Below are positions 35,256-46,422 of a DNA stretch of 64,000 bases, piece after piece. Made by a program: the position numbers and the translations under genes. The stretch spans positions 45,635,318 through 45,699,317 of the forward strand of contig CM039119.1 of NCBI GenBank assembly GCA_022036555.1. The letters are read 5' to 3'. The notes under the pieces were generated by a model that was given only the letters and a program-made list of their open reading frames with translations, ran no database searches and was not told the origin of the DNA. Positions within the stretch are counted from its first letter, which is position 1, and every line of letters starts with the position of its first letter. This stretch comes from Microstegium vimineum. Lineage: Eukaryota > Streptophyta > Magnoliopsida > Poales > Poaceae.

Positions 35256-37271
35256 TGCGAACACATGGTTGATATGTGCCCATGATGTTCAGTTTTGTGA
35301 TGGGTGATTGATCAACACTTGAGTGTTTCAGTTTGAGCGGTTTACACTAACTCTTTGCGAAAGCAAATGTGTGCCTGTCTATCGGCTTGTGGTGTGCAGG
35401 TACTAGGCCCGAAGACAGTGGTCAATGGCGTGGAGAAGGTCGAGTAGAGGCTTGCCGTGTCGATGGACTGAGAGCGGTGAAGGGCGGAAGCGGGGCTCGG
35501 ACCGAGGGACCATGGGCGCCGAAGGACTAGCTGTGGTGGCTAGTACTTGGCACCGGCGAGCGCGAGAAGACGTGGAGGTAGACCGAGTTGACCAAGTCAA
35601 GACGGCGGACGAGCGGGTCGAGCGGAGACTCATGGGACTCGGAGTCCAACCGGGCGAGGACAAGGTGGCTCAAGTCGAGCGGTTTGGTGGTTTGGACCTC
35701 AAAACCATCGGAGGACGGTTTCCGAGTTTGGGCCTCAAAACTCGGGGTTCAGTAGTTGAGCCGAAAGCTACCGGTGACGGGTTTCGCGGGTTTGGGCCTC
35801 AAAACCCGGGCGGAGCTTCCGAGGAAGCGGGGATGGCACATGGCGAAATCCGTGAGGTTGCGTCGAGGCGACGGCAAGTCCTTGCAGGAAGCGGGGCCGT
35901 CCATTCAAAATTGCGGAGATATTTTCCGGAGCTTGGACTGCAATGCTTAGGCTAGGCACTTCACTCAGTGTATCTAAGGGGGTCTTTGGGAAATAGCCAA
36001 AGCCCGATAAGTAGGGGGTGAAGGGGTATCCCTCATCCCACCTCTTGAACCCTAGTCATTTGCACCACCCCTCTCTCTCTATCTCTACTTTCTCTCTCTA
36101 GTTCATGAGGTCCCTAGTGTAAGGATTTGCACTTTGATTTTAAGTGGGAATCAGAGGCCTTACCCTCCGTAAGCCATGGTGGCTTTGATTCGGTGATTGT
36201 GTCTCCTTTGCTTGTGTTCTTCGCTAATCACGTTTTTGTTCCTCTTAATCCTCTTTGTTCATGCGATGATTTCTCTTGATTGAGAGCGAATTTTGCGATT
36301 CCATTTGAACCAAGTTGTGCGGGATCACGAATAGAAGATTTGCACCGAAGGGCTTTGCCCCAAACATCTTGAGCACATATATCGGGCGATTTCTATTTCG
36401 TGTTCTTTGTTTTTGGAGTTTTTTCCCGAAATCCTTTTACGTCCGTTGATTCGATCCAAATTGAGCGATGATTCTCTAGGGATAGCTCCTCCATAGGCTT
36501 GGGATCATGCCCACAAAGTTTGGTGGCTATTGGAGAAGATTTGGTGGAGGATCCATGGATTTTGGGGTGAAGGCGATTTGAAATCGCCCCCTTTTCTTCT
36601 CTGCCCGAGTAGTCGCGGACAGTCCGCCGTTGTGGGCGTGAACAGTCTGGGGGTCGGCTCCGACAGAGGCTCTCGGCTGTCTTCTCTGTGTGACTCGTGG
36701 ACAGTCTGCAAGTAGTTCGCGGACAATCCGGGACTGTGCCTGTAGCCGAACAGAACTTGTCCAAAATCGTTTGGTTTTTGGGTTTTTGCCATCGGACAGT
36801 CCGGCGCAAACCGTGGACAGTCCGGGCTTCCCCTGTTACCGGGCGCGGACAGTCCGGCGTCCAGTTGCGGACAGTCCGGGAACCCAGCAGGGGCTCGACC
36901 AAAAACTTGTGTTTTCGGCCACTTAGCCGGCGGACAGTCCGGGCCGATTTGCGGACAGTCCGCAGTGGGCTGAGCAGTGTACGGCGGACAGTCCGGGCCC
37001 AAAGGCCGGACAGTCCGGGAAGTTGCAGTCTTTGCTGTTTTCCCTTGGCTCTTCCATGGCTTGTTCATTGAGGTTTTCCGACCGCTCCGCTGCACCTTTA
37101 GGACCACTCCTAAGGTGTCCACCTACTCGTTAGGTCGTGTGGGAGTCGAAGTTTTCGAAGTTGCATTTTGGGTGTGATTTTGGGACAAGGGTCAAGCAAT
37201 AGAAGTTTCCGAAAGGAATTTTTATTTGGCTCCCATTCATCCCCCCTCTGGTCGCCGTTCTCGATCCTTCA
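35256..37271 (+). repeat. 5' LTR of the Sirevirus-like element
   Basis: Begins TGCGAACACATGG (the other LTR has TGTGAACACATGG) and ends CCTTCA before the primer site. Nine exact GGACAGTCCG words and several near-variants lie within 36610-37020. Long ORFs in several frames of this LTR are repeat-driven and not called as genes. Confidence 0.93.
36610..37020. repeat. Palindromic CGGACAGTCCG cluster in the 5' LTR
   Basis: CGGACAGTCCG, a near-palindrome, occurs about twelve times here, nine of them with exact GGACAGTCCG. The corresponding part of the 3' LTR (45780-46165) has six exact copies. Sirevirus LTRs have been reported to carry CG-rich palindromes thought to be cis-regulatory; function here is untested. 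Confidence 0.9.
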
Positions 37272-37273
37272 AT

Positions 37274-37286
37274 TGGTATCAGAGCC
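37274..37286 (+). promoter_or_regulatory. Primer-binding site, initiator tRNA-Met type
   Basis: TGGTATCAGAGCC starts three bases after the 5' LTR and is complementary to the 3' end of the plant initiator methionine tRNA, the standard Copia primer. Confidence 0.95.
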
Positions 37287-37333
37287 GGTTAAGGATCATT
37301 CCACCTTAAACGGTTTTTATCCACGAAGGCGAC

Positions 37334-39611
37334 ATGGAGCGAGGTGTTGACAAACCTCCCTTTTTCGATGGAACGAATTTCGCCTATTGGAAGGTGCGCG
37401 TGTCTGCTTACCTTCAAGAGCTTGATTCGAAAATCTGGGAAATTTGTGAGAATGAGGACTACATGGTTCTTGGCGCTCGGATCATCGATCTCCAGGTCAC
37501 GCAACATGCGTCAAACGTAAGGGCCCATAGTATTCTCTTCTCGAGTTTGTCTCTTCTGGAGTTTGAGAGGGTTTCGAGTCTCACACTTGTGCGATATCAT
37601 GAGGGCAACCCTCAGATCAAGTACAGACTCTTCGACACATACCGTAGGGAGTATGAGAACTTCGTTCAGTTGGCCGGCGAATCTGTGTACGGGATGTTCA
37701 CTCGCTTCCAATCTATCGTCAACAAGATGCATGCCAATTGAGCCAACTTGCTGTATGATGATCATGAGATGGCTATCAAGATTTTGCATGCTCTTGATCG
37801 GAGGGTGTGGGAGATGAAGGTGGCTGCCATCCAGGAGTCACCGGGCTATGATGCCCTATCTGTGGACGAGCTGTTCAGTAAGCTCAAGTCCTCTGAGATT
37901 GACCACCAAACCCGGGCCAAGCTTGAGAACCCGTCGAACCCATCCATGGCGTTGGTTTTCGGCCCCGGTGGTGTGTCGTCTTCTTCCTCTAACCCTTCAC
38001 ACTCTTTGTTCGCTTTGTCTTTGATGTCTATGACAGAGGAACAAGTGGAGGCTCTTGGAGATGACGAGCTGGCCTTGGTCATCACTAGGTTCTCGCGGTT
38101 CCACAACAACCTCTTGAACCGAAGACGTGGTGGCACGACTAAGGGGTGCTACCGTTGCGGTGATGAGAATCACTTCATCGCAAACTGCCCCAAGAAAGCT
38201 GCGGGGGACTTCACCAAGCGCAAGGACAAGCGCGAGCACCACCACGGAAACAAGCACAAGGCCAAGGGCGGCTACAAGCAAAGATCCGCCAAGGAGGTGC
38301 TCAACAAGGTGAAGGCCGATCACCGAGCCTTCCTCGCCTCCCTCAACGACATCGATTGCTCCTTCGATGGAGGCTCTTCCTCGAGCGACAATGATGAAGG
38401 GAAGGTTGAGGACAAGCTCAACGGCCTATGCTTCTACGCGGACGCCAAGCACGGTGGCTTTTGTACCATGGCGATCGAAGCAGACAAGGTCGGCGAGCAC
38501 AAGGACGACTCCGACTATGACTCCGACACTACCGAGGTATCACCCACCATCGAATCTCTCTCTCGAGCTTGAGACTTTGAACGCCACATACATGAGTCAG
38601 GACTCCGTGCTCAAGCGTGCGATTAGAGAAAGGAACGATTTCAAGGCTAAGTTTCTGAAAACGCTAGAAGAGCTTAAATTTGCTAAGTCGTCGGTGGTGG
38701 TTACTGAGGAGGTAGAATGCGATGCTTGCGCCATCCACATGTCTGATCTTGTCACTATCCAGGACAAGTATGACACTCTACTTGAGGAGATCAGTGAGCT
38801 GAAGGCTAGGCCTAGCTTACTTAGTGCGTGCAAGTCTTGCGAAGGCTTGCGTTCTGAGCTGGAACAGAAGGAGAGTAGGATTGCTGTGCTAGAGAAGGTC
38901 AGCTCAGATAGCACTAGAGAGTCAGATCGTGTTGAGGCTTTGGAGCTTGAGATCGCGACGTGCCGACACGACAAGGCGCATACCGAGGAGGATAACACGC
39001 ACCTCCAGTCCATCTTAGCTTGGGTGTCTGGTAGAGAGCCGCAGTTGGGGATGTTGTACAACCAATTCTGGCGGGCTGGCAACACGGGAGTAGGCTTTTC
39101 TATAGGTGGGAAGGGTGATAACACTTTTGGCAAGATTGGTGAGTGCAGTGGGTTGAGCGAGAGTGAGAAACCCACTACAATTCCCAAGTTCACCAAGTTC
39201 ACTCCACCTAAGCCTACCAACCTCTCTGGGTTGCCTGTGAGAGATGGTGTGTTTGAAGAGCCACCCAAAACCACTCCACAGAAGCAAGTGTGGATTCCCA
39301 AACCGAACCACCTTTGGAACTCACTTGACACCTTGCCCGACATCTCTAGTGATCCCCCTCCTAAGCAAGCAAAATCCACCCAACCCAACAAGAGAGTGCC
39401 TCCCAAGAGAGCTGTGAGGTACCACTGTGAGTATTGCGAGAGGGATGGGCACTTGGCTAAGTTTTGCTATAGGAGGAAGAGAGATAAAAGGCGGCAGGTT
39501 GAGTTGAACAACCGGGACATGTACCACCCACCGGTTGGGGTGCGTGAACCAGAAGTTTTGAGGCGCACTACTAGGCCTAGAGGTACAATGCCTCAAGATG
39601 CTAGGCCTTAG
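37334..39611 (+). pseudogene. Gag of the Sirevirus-like element, broken
   Basis: ATG 37334 follows the primer site after about 50 bases. The product starts with a UBN2/retrotransposon-gag-like domain (PFFDGTNFAYWKVR). A TGA interrupts the frame at 37739-37741, after which the same frame resumes to 38572. It contains a CCHC zinc knuckle, CYRCGDENHFIANC (about 38149). A frameshift near 38540-38575 moves coding to another frame, which carries a long charged coiled coil (about 38580-39000), a Pro-rich section and a second Cys-His knuckle, CEYCERDGHLAKFC (about 39427). The coiled coil and second knuckle are Sirevirus-type features. A TAG at 39609 ends it. Confidence 0.85.
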
Positions 39612-39872
39612 GAGGCGAGACCACGTGGTGGTCGTGCCGGGTGGGGTACCGGTCGTGACCCATACGACTATGGGCCTCGTGGCGGTGGCTTCACTCCTCC
39701 CTTCGCTAGTGGACCACGTTTTCCCTATTGTGGTGATTGCTATCCCCATGGGACAGGAGATGTTTTGTATGCCTTCTAACCCTTTGTTTGGGAAAATGAG
39801 TCAACACTGGTATCCTTCACAGTTTACTAACCCCAGTGTTGCTTCGTTTGCTCACCCTATGTATTTTTATTG

Positions 39873-42800
39873 ATGGAGGAAGGAGGACTGGAGGAGACTT
39901 GGCTTGTGGATTCCGGATTTTCACGCCATATGACCGGAAGTGCCAAGTGGTTCTCTAGCCTCGACCCCGTGCGCCACACCGAGTATATCACATTTGGGGA
40001 TAAAAGTAAAGGTAAGGTTGTCTCCCGAGGGTCGATCCGAATGAACTATTCTTTTGTCCTCAAGGATGTTGCTTTGGTTGCGAATTTTCATTTTAACCTT
40101 CTCTCGGTTTCGCAACTCTTTGATGACGGCTTTGAAGTGAGTTTTAAGCCTAATCTTTCTCAGATTTTGGACTCTTGGGGTGAGCTTGTTTTCCGGATTT
40201 TACAATTCGGGAAGGTTTTTCGTGCGGATTTTTCTATCTCTTCCGGACCTTCTCGTTGTCTTCTTGCCGACTCTTCTTCCGATCTTTGGAAGTGGCATAG
40301 GAGACTGGGACATATAAGCTTCGACTTGCTTGCAAGGCTTAGATCGATGGACCTTATCCAAGGATTGCCAAAGCTAAAGTTCGAGAAGGATTTGGTTTGC
40401 CATCCCTGCCGGCATGGCAAGATGGTTGCTGCTTCCCATCCTCCGGTGACTGAGATCATGACCAAACAACCGGGCGAGCTCTTACACATGGACACAGTTG
40501 GTCCAGCTTGGGTTAGGTCGGAGGGAGGGAAGTGGTATGTGGTTGTAGTCGTTGATGACTATTCGAGATAGTCTTGGGTGTTCTTTTTGGAGAGTAAGGA
40601 TGAGGCTTTTTCGCATGTTCGAGATCTGATTTTGAGATTGCAAAATGAGCTACCCAAGCATGCCATGAGAGTGATTCGCAGTGACAATGACACAAAATTT
40701 AAAAATGCTCAATTTGCATCTCTCTGCTCTTCTTTGGGTCTCGACCACTAGTTTTCCTCTCCTTACACTCCCCAGCAGAATGGTGTTGTTGAGCGAAAGA
40801 ATCGGACCCTTGTTGAGATGGCTAGGACGATGCTCGATGAGCATAGGACTCCTAGGAGGTATTAGGCCGAAGCGATTAATTCTGCTTGCTATGTTTCCAA
40901 TCGCATTTTTCTCCGAGCTTTCAAGAAGACTTCTTATGAGTTGCGATTTGGGAGACCACCCAAGGTAAGTCACCTAAGGGTGTTTGGGTGCAAGTGTTTC
41001 ATCCTCAAGAAGGGTAAGTTGGACAAGTTTGAGTCACGGTCTTCAGACGGTATATTTCTTGGTTATGCATTACATTCTCGTGCTTATCGTGTACTTAATC
41101 TTGAGACTAACCGAGTGATGGAGACTTGTGAGGTGACTTTCGATGAGACTACGCTCTGTGTTTCTACTGCTTTTGAGCTTGCAGGTGATGATGAGGTGAA
41201 CACTAGCATCTTTGTGGAGGAGCAGGACGACGCCGATTGGGGTGATCCCGAGCCGACTCCACCGGCTGCCCAAGTCGACCCTGTGACGTCCACTTCGGCT
41301 CACGGCCTTGACCCGTCTACTTCCTCTACATGGGGGCCGTTTGAGCAGCTTCCTCAATCCGTGCCCATTGCACCTGAGGGAGCTCCAGCTACTGTCGAGG
41401 GGGAGGCGACTTCTTCACGAGAGGCGCCGCTACACATTCAGCATCGCCACCCTCCTCAGACTATGATCGGCAATATCAACGAGCGTACCACACGCTCCAG
41501 GTCATATCGTATCTCTCACTTTGCTCATTCGGCTTTTGTCGCGTCTTTTGAGCCCCGGGATGTTGGATACGCTTTGATGGATCCGGATTGGGTTAATGCC
41601 ATGCATGAGGAGTTGGAAAACTTTGAGCAAAACCGCGTTTGGGTCTTAGTGCCACCACCACCAAGTTGCCACCCTATAGTAACCAAGTGGGTTTTCAAAA
41701 ACAAACAAAGTGAGGATGGGGTGGTAGTGCGTAACAAGGCTAGGTTGGTAGCGCAAGGCTTTTGTCAAAAAGAGGGAATAGATTATGAGAAAACCTTTGC
41801 TCCCATAGCTCGTTTAGAAGCCATTAGAATCATTCTAGCTTTTGTGGCTTCTAAGGGTTTTAAACTTTTTCAAATGGACGTTAAAAGTGTTTTCTTAAAT
41901 GGCTACATAGAGGAGGAAGTGTATGTTAGACAACCTCCCGGTTTTGAAAATCCCAAGTTTCCAAACCATATTTTTAAACTCCACAAAGCTTTGTACGGTT
42001 TGAAACAAGCCCCTAGAGCATGGTATGATAGGTTGAAAATGTTTTTGCTTGCTAAGGGTTTTAAAATGGGATCGGTAGATAAGACACTTTTTCTCCTCAA
42101 GCAAGGCAAAGACACTCTCCTAGTCTAGATTTACGTGGATGATATCATCTTTGGTGGTTCTTCTAATGCTCTTGTTGCCAAGTTTGCAGATTTGAGGAGC
42201 AGGGAGTTCGAGATGAGTATGATGGGCGAGCTAACCTTCTTTCTCGGGTTGCAAATCAAGCAAACCCGGGAAGGGATGTTTGTGCACCAAGGAAAGTACA
42301 CGAAGGACGTTCTGAAGAAGTTTGACATGGGCGAGTCAAAGCCCCTCTCGACGCCCATGTCGACTACGACTGCCTTGGATGCGGATGAGGAAGGAGAGGC
42401 GGTGGATCAGACGGAGTACCGCAGTATGATCGGGTCACTCTTGTACTTGACAGCGACCCGACCGGACATTCAGTTTGCCGTCTGCTTGTGTGCGCGCTTT
42501 CAGGCGTCCCCACACACTTCGCACAAGCAGACGGTGAAACGCAAACAGTCTAACGTTGCTCAGTCTACCACGGAGGCTGAGTATGTGGCTGCCGCTAGCT
42601 GTTGCTCGCAGTTGATTTGGATGATTGCGACTTTGAAGGATTTTGGTCTTGTGCTTACTAAAGTGCCTCTGTTGTGTGATAGCACGAGTGCCATTAGTGT
42701 GGCCAAAAATCCCGTGCTTCATTCTAAGACCAAGCACATTGATGTTCGTTTTCACTTCTTGAGAGATCACTATGAGAAGGGCGACATTGACCTCCGGCAT

Positions 42801-42902
42801 GTCGATACCCAAAACCAGCTTGCGGATATTCTCACAAAGCCTTTGGATCAAGCTGCGTTTTCTCGCCTTCGGGGCGAGTTGGGTGTTTGCTTTCCTTTTT
42901 AG
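39873..42902 (+). pseudogene. Pol of the Sirevirus-like element (protease, integrase, RT, RNase H), broken
   Basis: One frame runs throughout. Protease: DSGFSRHMTG near 39911. Pre-integrase zinc finger: WHRRLGH...CHPC near 40293-40415. Integrase core: HMDTVGPAW near 40487, later Asp in RSDNDT near 40677 and PYTPQQNGVVERKNRT near 40762. Reverse transcriptase: QMDVKSVFLNG near 41872, PRAWYDRL near 42015 and YVDDI near 42132. RNase H: STTEAEYVAAA near 42567 and DILTKPL near 42827. TAG stops fall at 40569, 40749, 40863 and 42126. At about 42530 the coding jumps directly from ASPHTSHKQTVKR to SNVAQSTTEAEY, so a block containing the first acidic RNase H motif is missing. The element cannot move by itself. 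Confidence 0.92.
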
Positions 42903-44422
42903 AGGAGGAAAACTTTGTGTATCATAATTCTTTTTGGTTCTTATTTGTCTTTTCTTTCTTTTCTTTGGTGTCTTCTTAGTGTAAATTGGTGTCATTGCAT
43001 TTTGCATCTCATTGCATTTGTGATATAGTTCATTTTAAGTTTCATACCTATAGCCGATATAATGAATCTATTCTTTGTTTGAGGTGCTTTATGTGTCTAT
43101 GGTGTTGCCTAACTTAGACTCTCTTTGATCTTTTGATTTGCAATAGAGCTAAGTTAGAAAAGCTTTAAAACTGATTTTAATTCCCCATGTCACCTCTGAA
43201 ATGACACTAGCATGAGTAGGCTTTTGAAGATCCTTCTTGGTTGTCTTGTATATAGCTTATAACTATGGCTCTTCATTGCTTCATTCACTTCCATTGAGCA
43301 CCATGATTAAAATTGATCTAAAATGAAATTGCTTTCTGAATTGTGAATTGAAAAGATCGAGTCGGGTTCGCCTTGTGAGCACTTCACTGTGTGTTCGAGA
43401 CTGCCTCCCATATGGTTGGAACTTGAGCGGTGTCGTGTATGACTGAAACCGGTGTGTCAAGTCCTTTGACTTCGCCCGGTTGGTAAGTGACATCACATTG
43501 CTTACAACCACTCGCATACAACTTGAAATGTGCCTAAAACTGAAATTTGGCTGCAAAACTCTGAAAAATTCATTCAGTTGGGTCATTGGCTTGTTGTATG
43601 AACTTTGCTAGGGATAGTTCTACTTGCTATACATGAGATTGCTTTGAGTTAGATCCTATCTTGTTTGCCTTGTCTAGTTGTCTCTAAGAGGTGATACCCT
43701 TTCTCTGCTCACACATGTAATCTTCTCTAAAATATCTTCTAAAGTGATCTTAAGCTCAACTTGAGTCTTTGTTGGGCACGTAGAGCTTTTCCTATTTTCA
43801 CAGGATCACATCACTTAGAGCATTTATTCATTGTCTTAGCTCTAAGTATGAAACTTCTGCACTCATTTTGTATTTCATGGCATGTGTGGCCTTATCTTGA
43901 GTTTTTGAGCTTTGATGAGCTTCATGTGTCAACAAGGGGGAGAGATGTGCATTTCACTCCATCTACATCCAAGAGGGAGAGATTTGTGGTCAAGGGGGAG
44001 AAAATGTGCATTTTGCTTGAGTGTGCTTTCACCCAGGGGGAGCTTTTGCTAGATGTGTTGAGCCTTTGCCTCTTCTGGAGGGTCTAGCTTGTGTTTTGGC
44101 TCTGATAGGTTTCGATTGGCATTTTGAGTTTCATGTGCTTTAATTGGTATCTTGAAGAGTTTCTTGCCTTAAGGCGTTTGGTATCTTTGGCTTGCTAGCG
44201 GTGTTGAGCCCGTCTTTGCCTCTTCTTGAGGGCTAGCTTTGTTTTGCTTGGTTGCGTCGAGTCGTTGCTCATGTCTTTGGGAACCAAGTTTTGGATGCGA
44301 TTTGCTTCTCTTAAGTGATCCCTTTTTGGCTTTCTTAGCTTTTGTTCATTTGGAGAGCTTTACCTTGTTGGCTCAAATCTGAAATGCACTTGTGTTGACA
44401 ATGCACTCATCAAGGGAGAGAT
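42903..44422 (+). other. Post-pol region with repeated polypurine-tract-like words
   Basis: No env-like ORF is recognised. AAGGGGGAGA or near-copies occur at 43934, 43971, 43992 and 44034, and the actual polypurine tract AAGGGAGAGA lies at 44412-44421 directly before the 3' LTR. Multiple PPT-like copies ahead of the 3' LTR are a described Sirevirus trait. Confidence 0.8.
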
Positions 44423-46417
44423 TGTGAACACATGGTTGATATGTGCCCATGATGTTCAGTTTTGTGATGGGTGATTGATCAACACTTGGGTGTTTCAGTT
44501 TGAGCGGTTTACACTAACTCTTTGCGAAAGCAAATGTGTGCCTGTCTATCGGCTTGTGGTGTGCAGGTGCTAGGCCTGGAGACAGTGGTCAATGGCGTGG
44601 AGAAGGTCGAGTAGAGGCTTGCCGTGTCGATGGACTGAGAGCGGTGAAGGGCGGAAGCGGGGCTCGGACCGAGGGACCATAGGCGCCGAAGGACTAGCTG
44701 TGGTGGCTAGTACTTGGCACCGGCGAGCGCGAGAAGACGTGGAGGTAGACCGAGTTGACCAAGTCAAGACGGCGGACGAGCGGGTCGAGCGGAGACTCAT
44801 GGGACTCGGAGTCCGACCGGGCGAGGACAAGGTGGCTCGAGTCGAGCGGTTTGGTGGTTTGGGCCTCAAAACCATCGGAGGACGGTTTCCGAGTTTGGGC
44901 CTCAAAACTCGGGGTTCGGTAGTTGAGCCGAAAGCTACCGGTGTTGGGTTTCGCGGGTTTGGGCCTCAAAACCCGGGCGAAGCTTCCGAGGAAGCGGGGA
45001 TGACACGTGGAGGAATCCTGAAGGTTGCGTCGAGGCGACGGCAAGTCCTGGCTGGAAGCGGGGCCGTCCATTCAAAATTGCGGAGATATTTTCCAGAGCT
45101 TGGACTGTAATGCTTAGGCTAGGTAGTTCATTCAGTGTATCTAAGGGGGTCTTTGGGAAATAGCCAAAGCCCGATAAATAGGGGGTGAAGGGGTATCCCT
45201 CATCCCACCTCTTGAACCCTAGTCATTTGCACCACCCCTCTCTCTCTATCTCTACTTTCTCTCTCTAGTTCATGAGGTCCCTAGTGTAAGGATTTGCACT
45301 TTGATTTTAAGTGGGAATCAGAGGCCTTACCCTCCGTAAGCCATGGTGGCTTTGATTCGGTGATTGTGTCTCCTTTGCTTATGTTCTTCTCTAATCGCGT
45401 TTTTGCTCCTCTTAATCCTCTTTGTTCATGCGATGATTTCTCTTGATTGAGAGCGACTTTTGCCATTCCGTTTGAACCAAGTTGTGCGGGATCACGAATA
45501 GAAGATTTGCACCGAAGGGCTTTGCCCCAAACATCTTGAGCACATATATCGGGCGATTTCTATTTCGTGTTCTTTGTTTTTGGAGTTTTTTCCCGAAACC
45601 CTTTTACGTCCGTTGATTCGATCCAAATTGAGCGATGATTCTCTAGGGATAGCCCCTCCATAGGCTTGGGATCATGCCCACAAAGTTTGGTGGCCATTGG
45701 AGAAGATTTGGTGGAGGATCCATGGATTTTGGGGTGAAGGCGATTTGAAATCGCCCCCTTTTCTTCTCTGCCCGAGCAGTCGCGGACAGTCCGCCGTTGT
45801 GGGCGCGGACAGTCTGGGGGTTGGGCTCCGGCAGAGGCTCTCGGTTGTCTTCTCTGTGTGACTCGCGGACAGTCCACAAGTAGTCCGCGAACAGTCCGGG
45901 ACTGTGCCTGTAGCCGAACAGAACTTGTCCAGAATCGTTTGGTTTTTGGGTTTTTGCCGTCGGACAGTCCGGCGCAAACCGTGGACAGTCCGGGCTTCCC
46001 CTGTTGCCGGGCGCGGACAGTCCGGGAACCCAGCAGGGGCTCGACCAGAAACTTGTGTTTTCGGCCACTTAGCCGGCGGACAGTCCGGGCCGATTTGCGA
46101 ACAGTCTGCAGTGGGCTGAGCAGTGTACGGCGGACAATCCGGGCCCAAAGGCCGGACAGTCCGGGAAGTTGCAGTCTTTGCTGTTTTCCCTTGGCTCTTC
46201 CGTGGCTTGTTCGTCGAGGTTTTCCGACCGCTCCGGTGCACCTTTTGGACCACTCCTAAGGTGTCCACCTACTCGTTAGGTCGTGTGCGAGTCGAAGTTT
46301 TTGAAGTTGCATTTTGGGTGTGATTTTGGGACAAGGGTCGAGCAATAGAAGTTTCCTGAAAGGAATTTTTATTTGACTTCCATTCACCTCCCTCTGGTCG
46401 CCGTTCTCGGTCCTTCA
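44423..46417 (+). repeat. 3' LTR of the Sirevirus-like element
   Basis: Begins TGTGAACACATGG and ends TCCTTCA. It is 21 bp shorter overall than the 5' LTR, mainly because one CGGACAGTCCG-containing unit is missing near 46018. Confidence 0.93.
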
Positions 46418-46422
46418 CGTAG

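Larger units (their letters stand above)
35256..46417 (+). mobile_element. Sirevirus-like Ty1/Copia LTR retrotransposon, 11.16 kb
   Basis: Two LTRs (2016 and 1995 bp) flank an initiator-Met-tRNA-type primer site, gag, and a pol in Copia order (protease, integrase, reverse transcriptase, RNase H). The large size, long LTRs, coiled coil and second Cys-His knuckle at the end of gag, palindrome-rich LTR and repeated AAGGGGGAG words before the 3' LTR point to the Sirevirus lineage. Differences between LTRs are roughly 2-4% by eye, so the insertion is not recent. Pol has four in-frame stops, gag has a stop and a frameshift, and part of RNase H is deleted. No env-like ORF is recognisable after pol. 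Confidence 0.93.

Noticed and set aside
35425..35955. 176-codon + ORF, with a 172-codon partner at 44592-45110
   Set aside because: Both lie at the same place in the two LTRs of the Copia element; open frames come from GC-rich LTR sequence, contain no known domain and differ in length and frame detail between copies.
36393..37122. Overlapping ORFs on both strands rich in DCP/TVR repeats, also at 45560-46268
   Set aside because: They are translations of the palindromic CGGACAGTCCG repeats in the LTRs.
43761..44087. 108-codon ORF between pol and 3' LTR, considered as env-like
   Set aside because: No signal peptide-transmembrane layout typical of env-like proteins, and it overlaps the polypurine-tract-like repeats.
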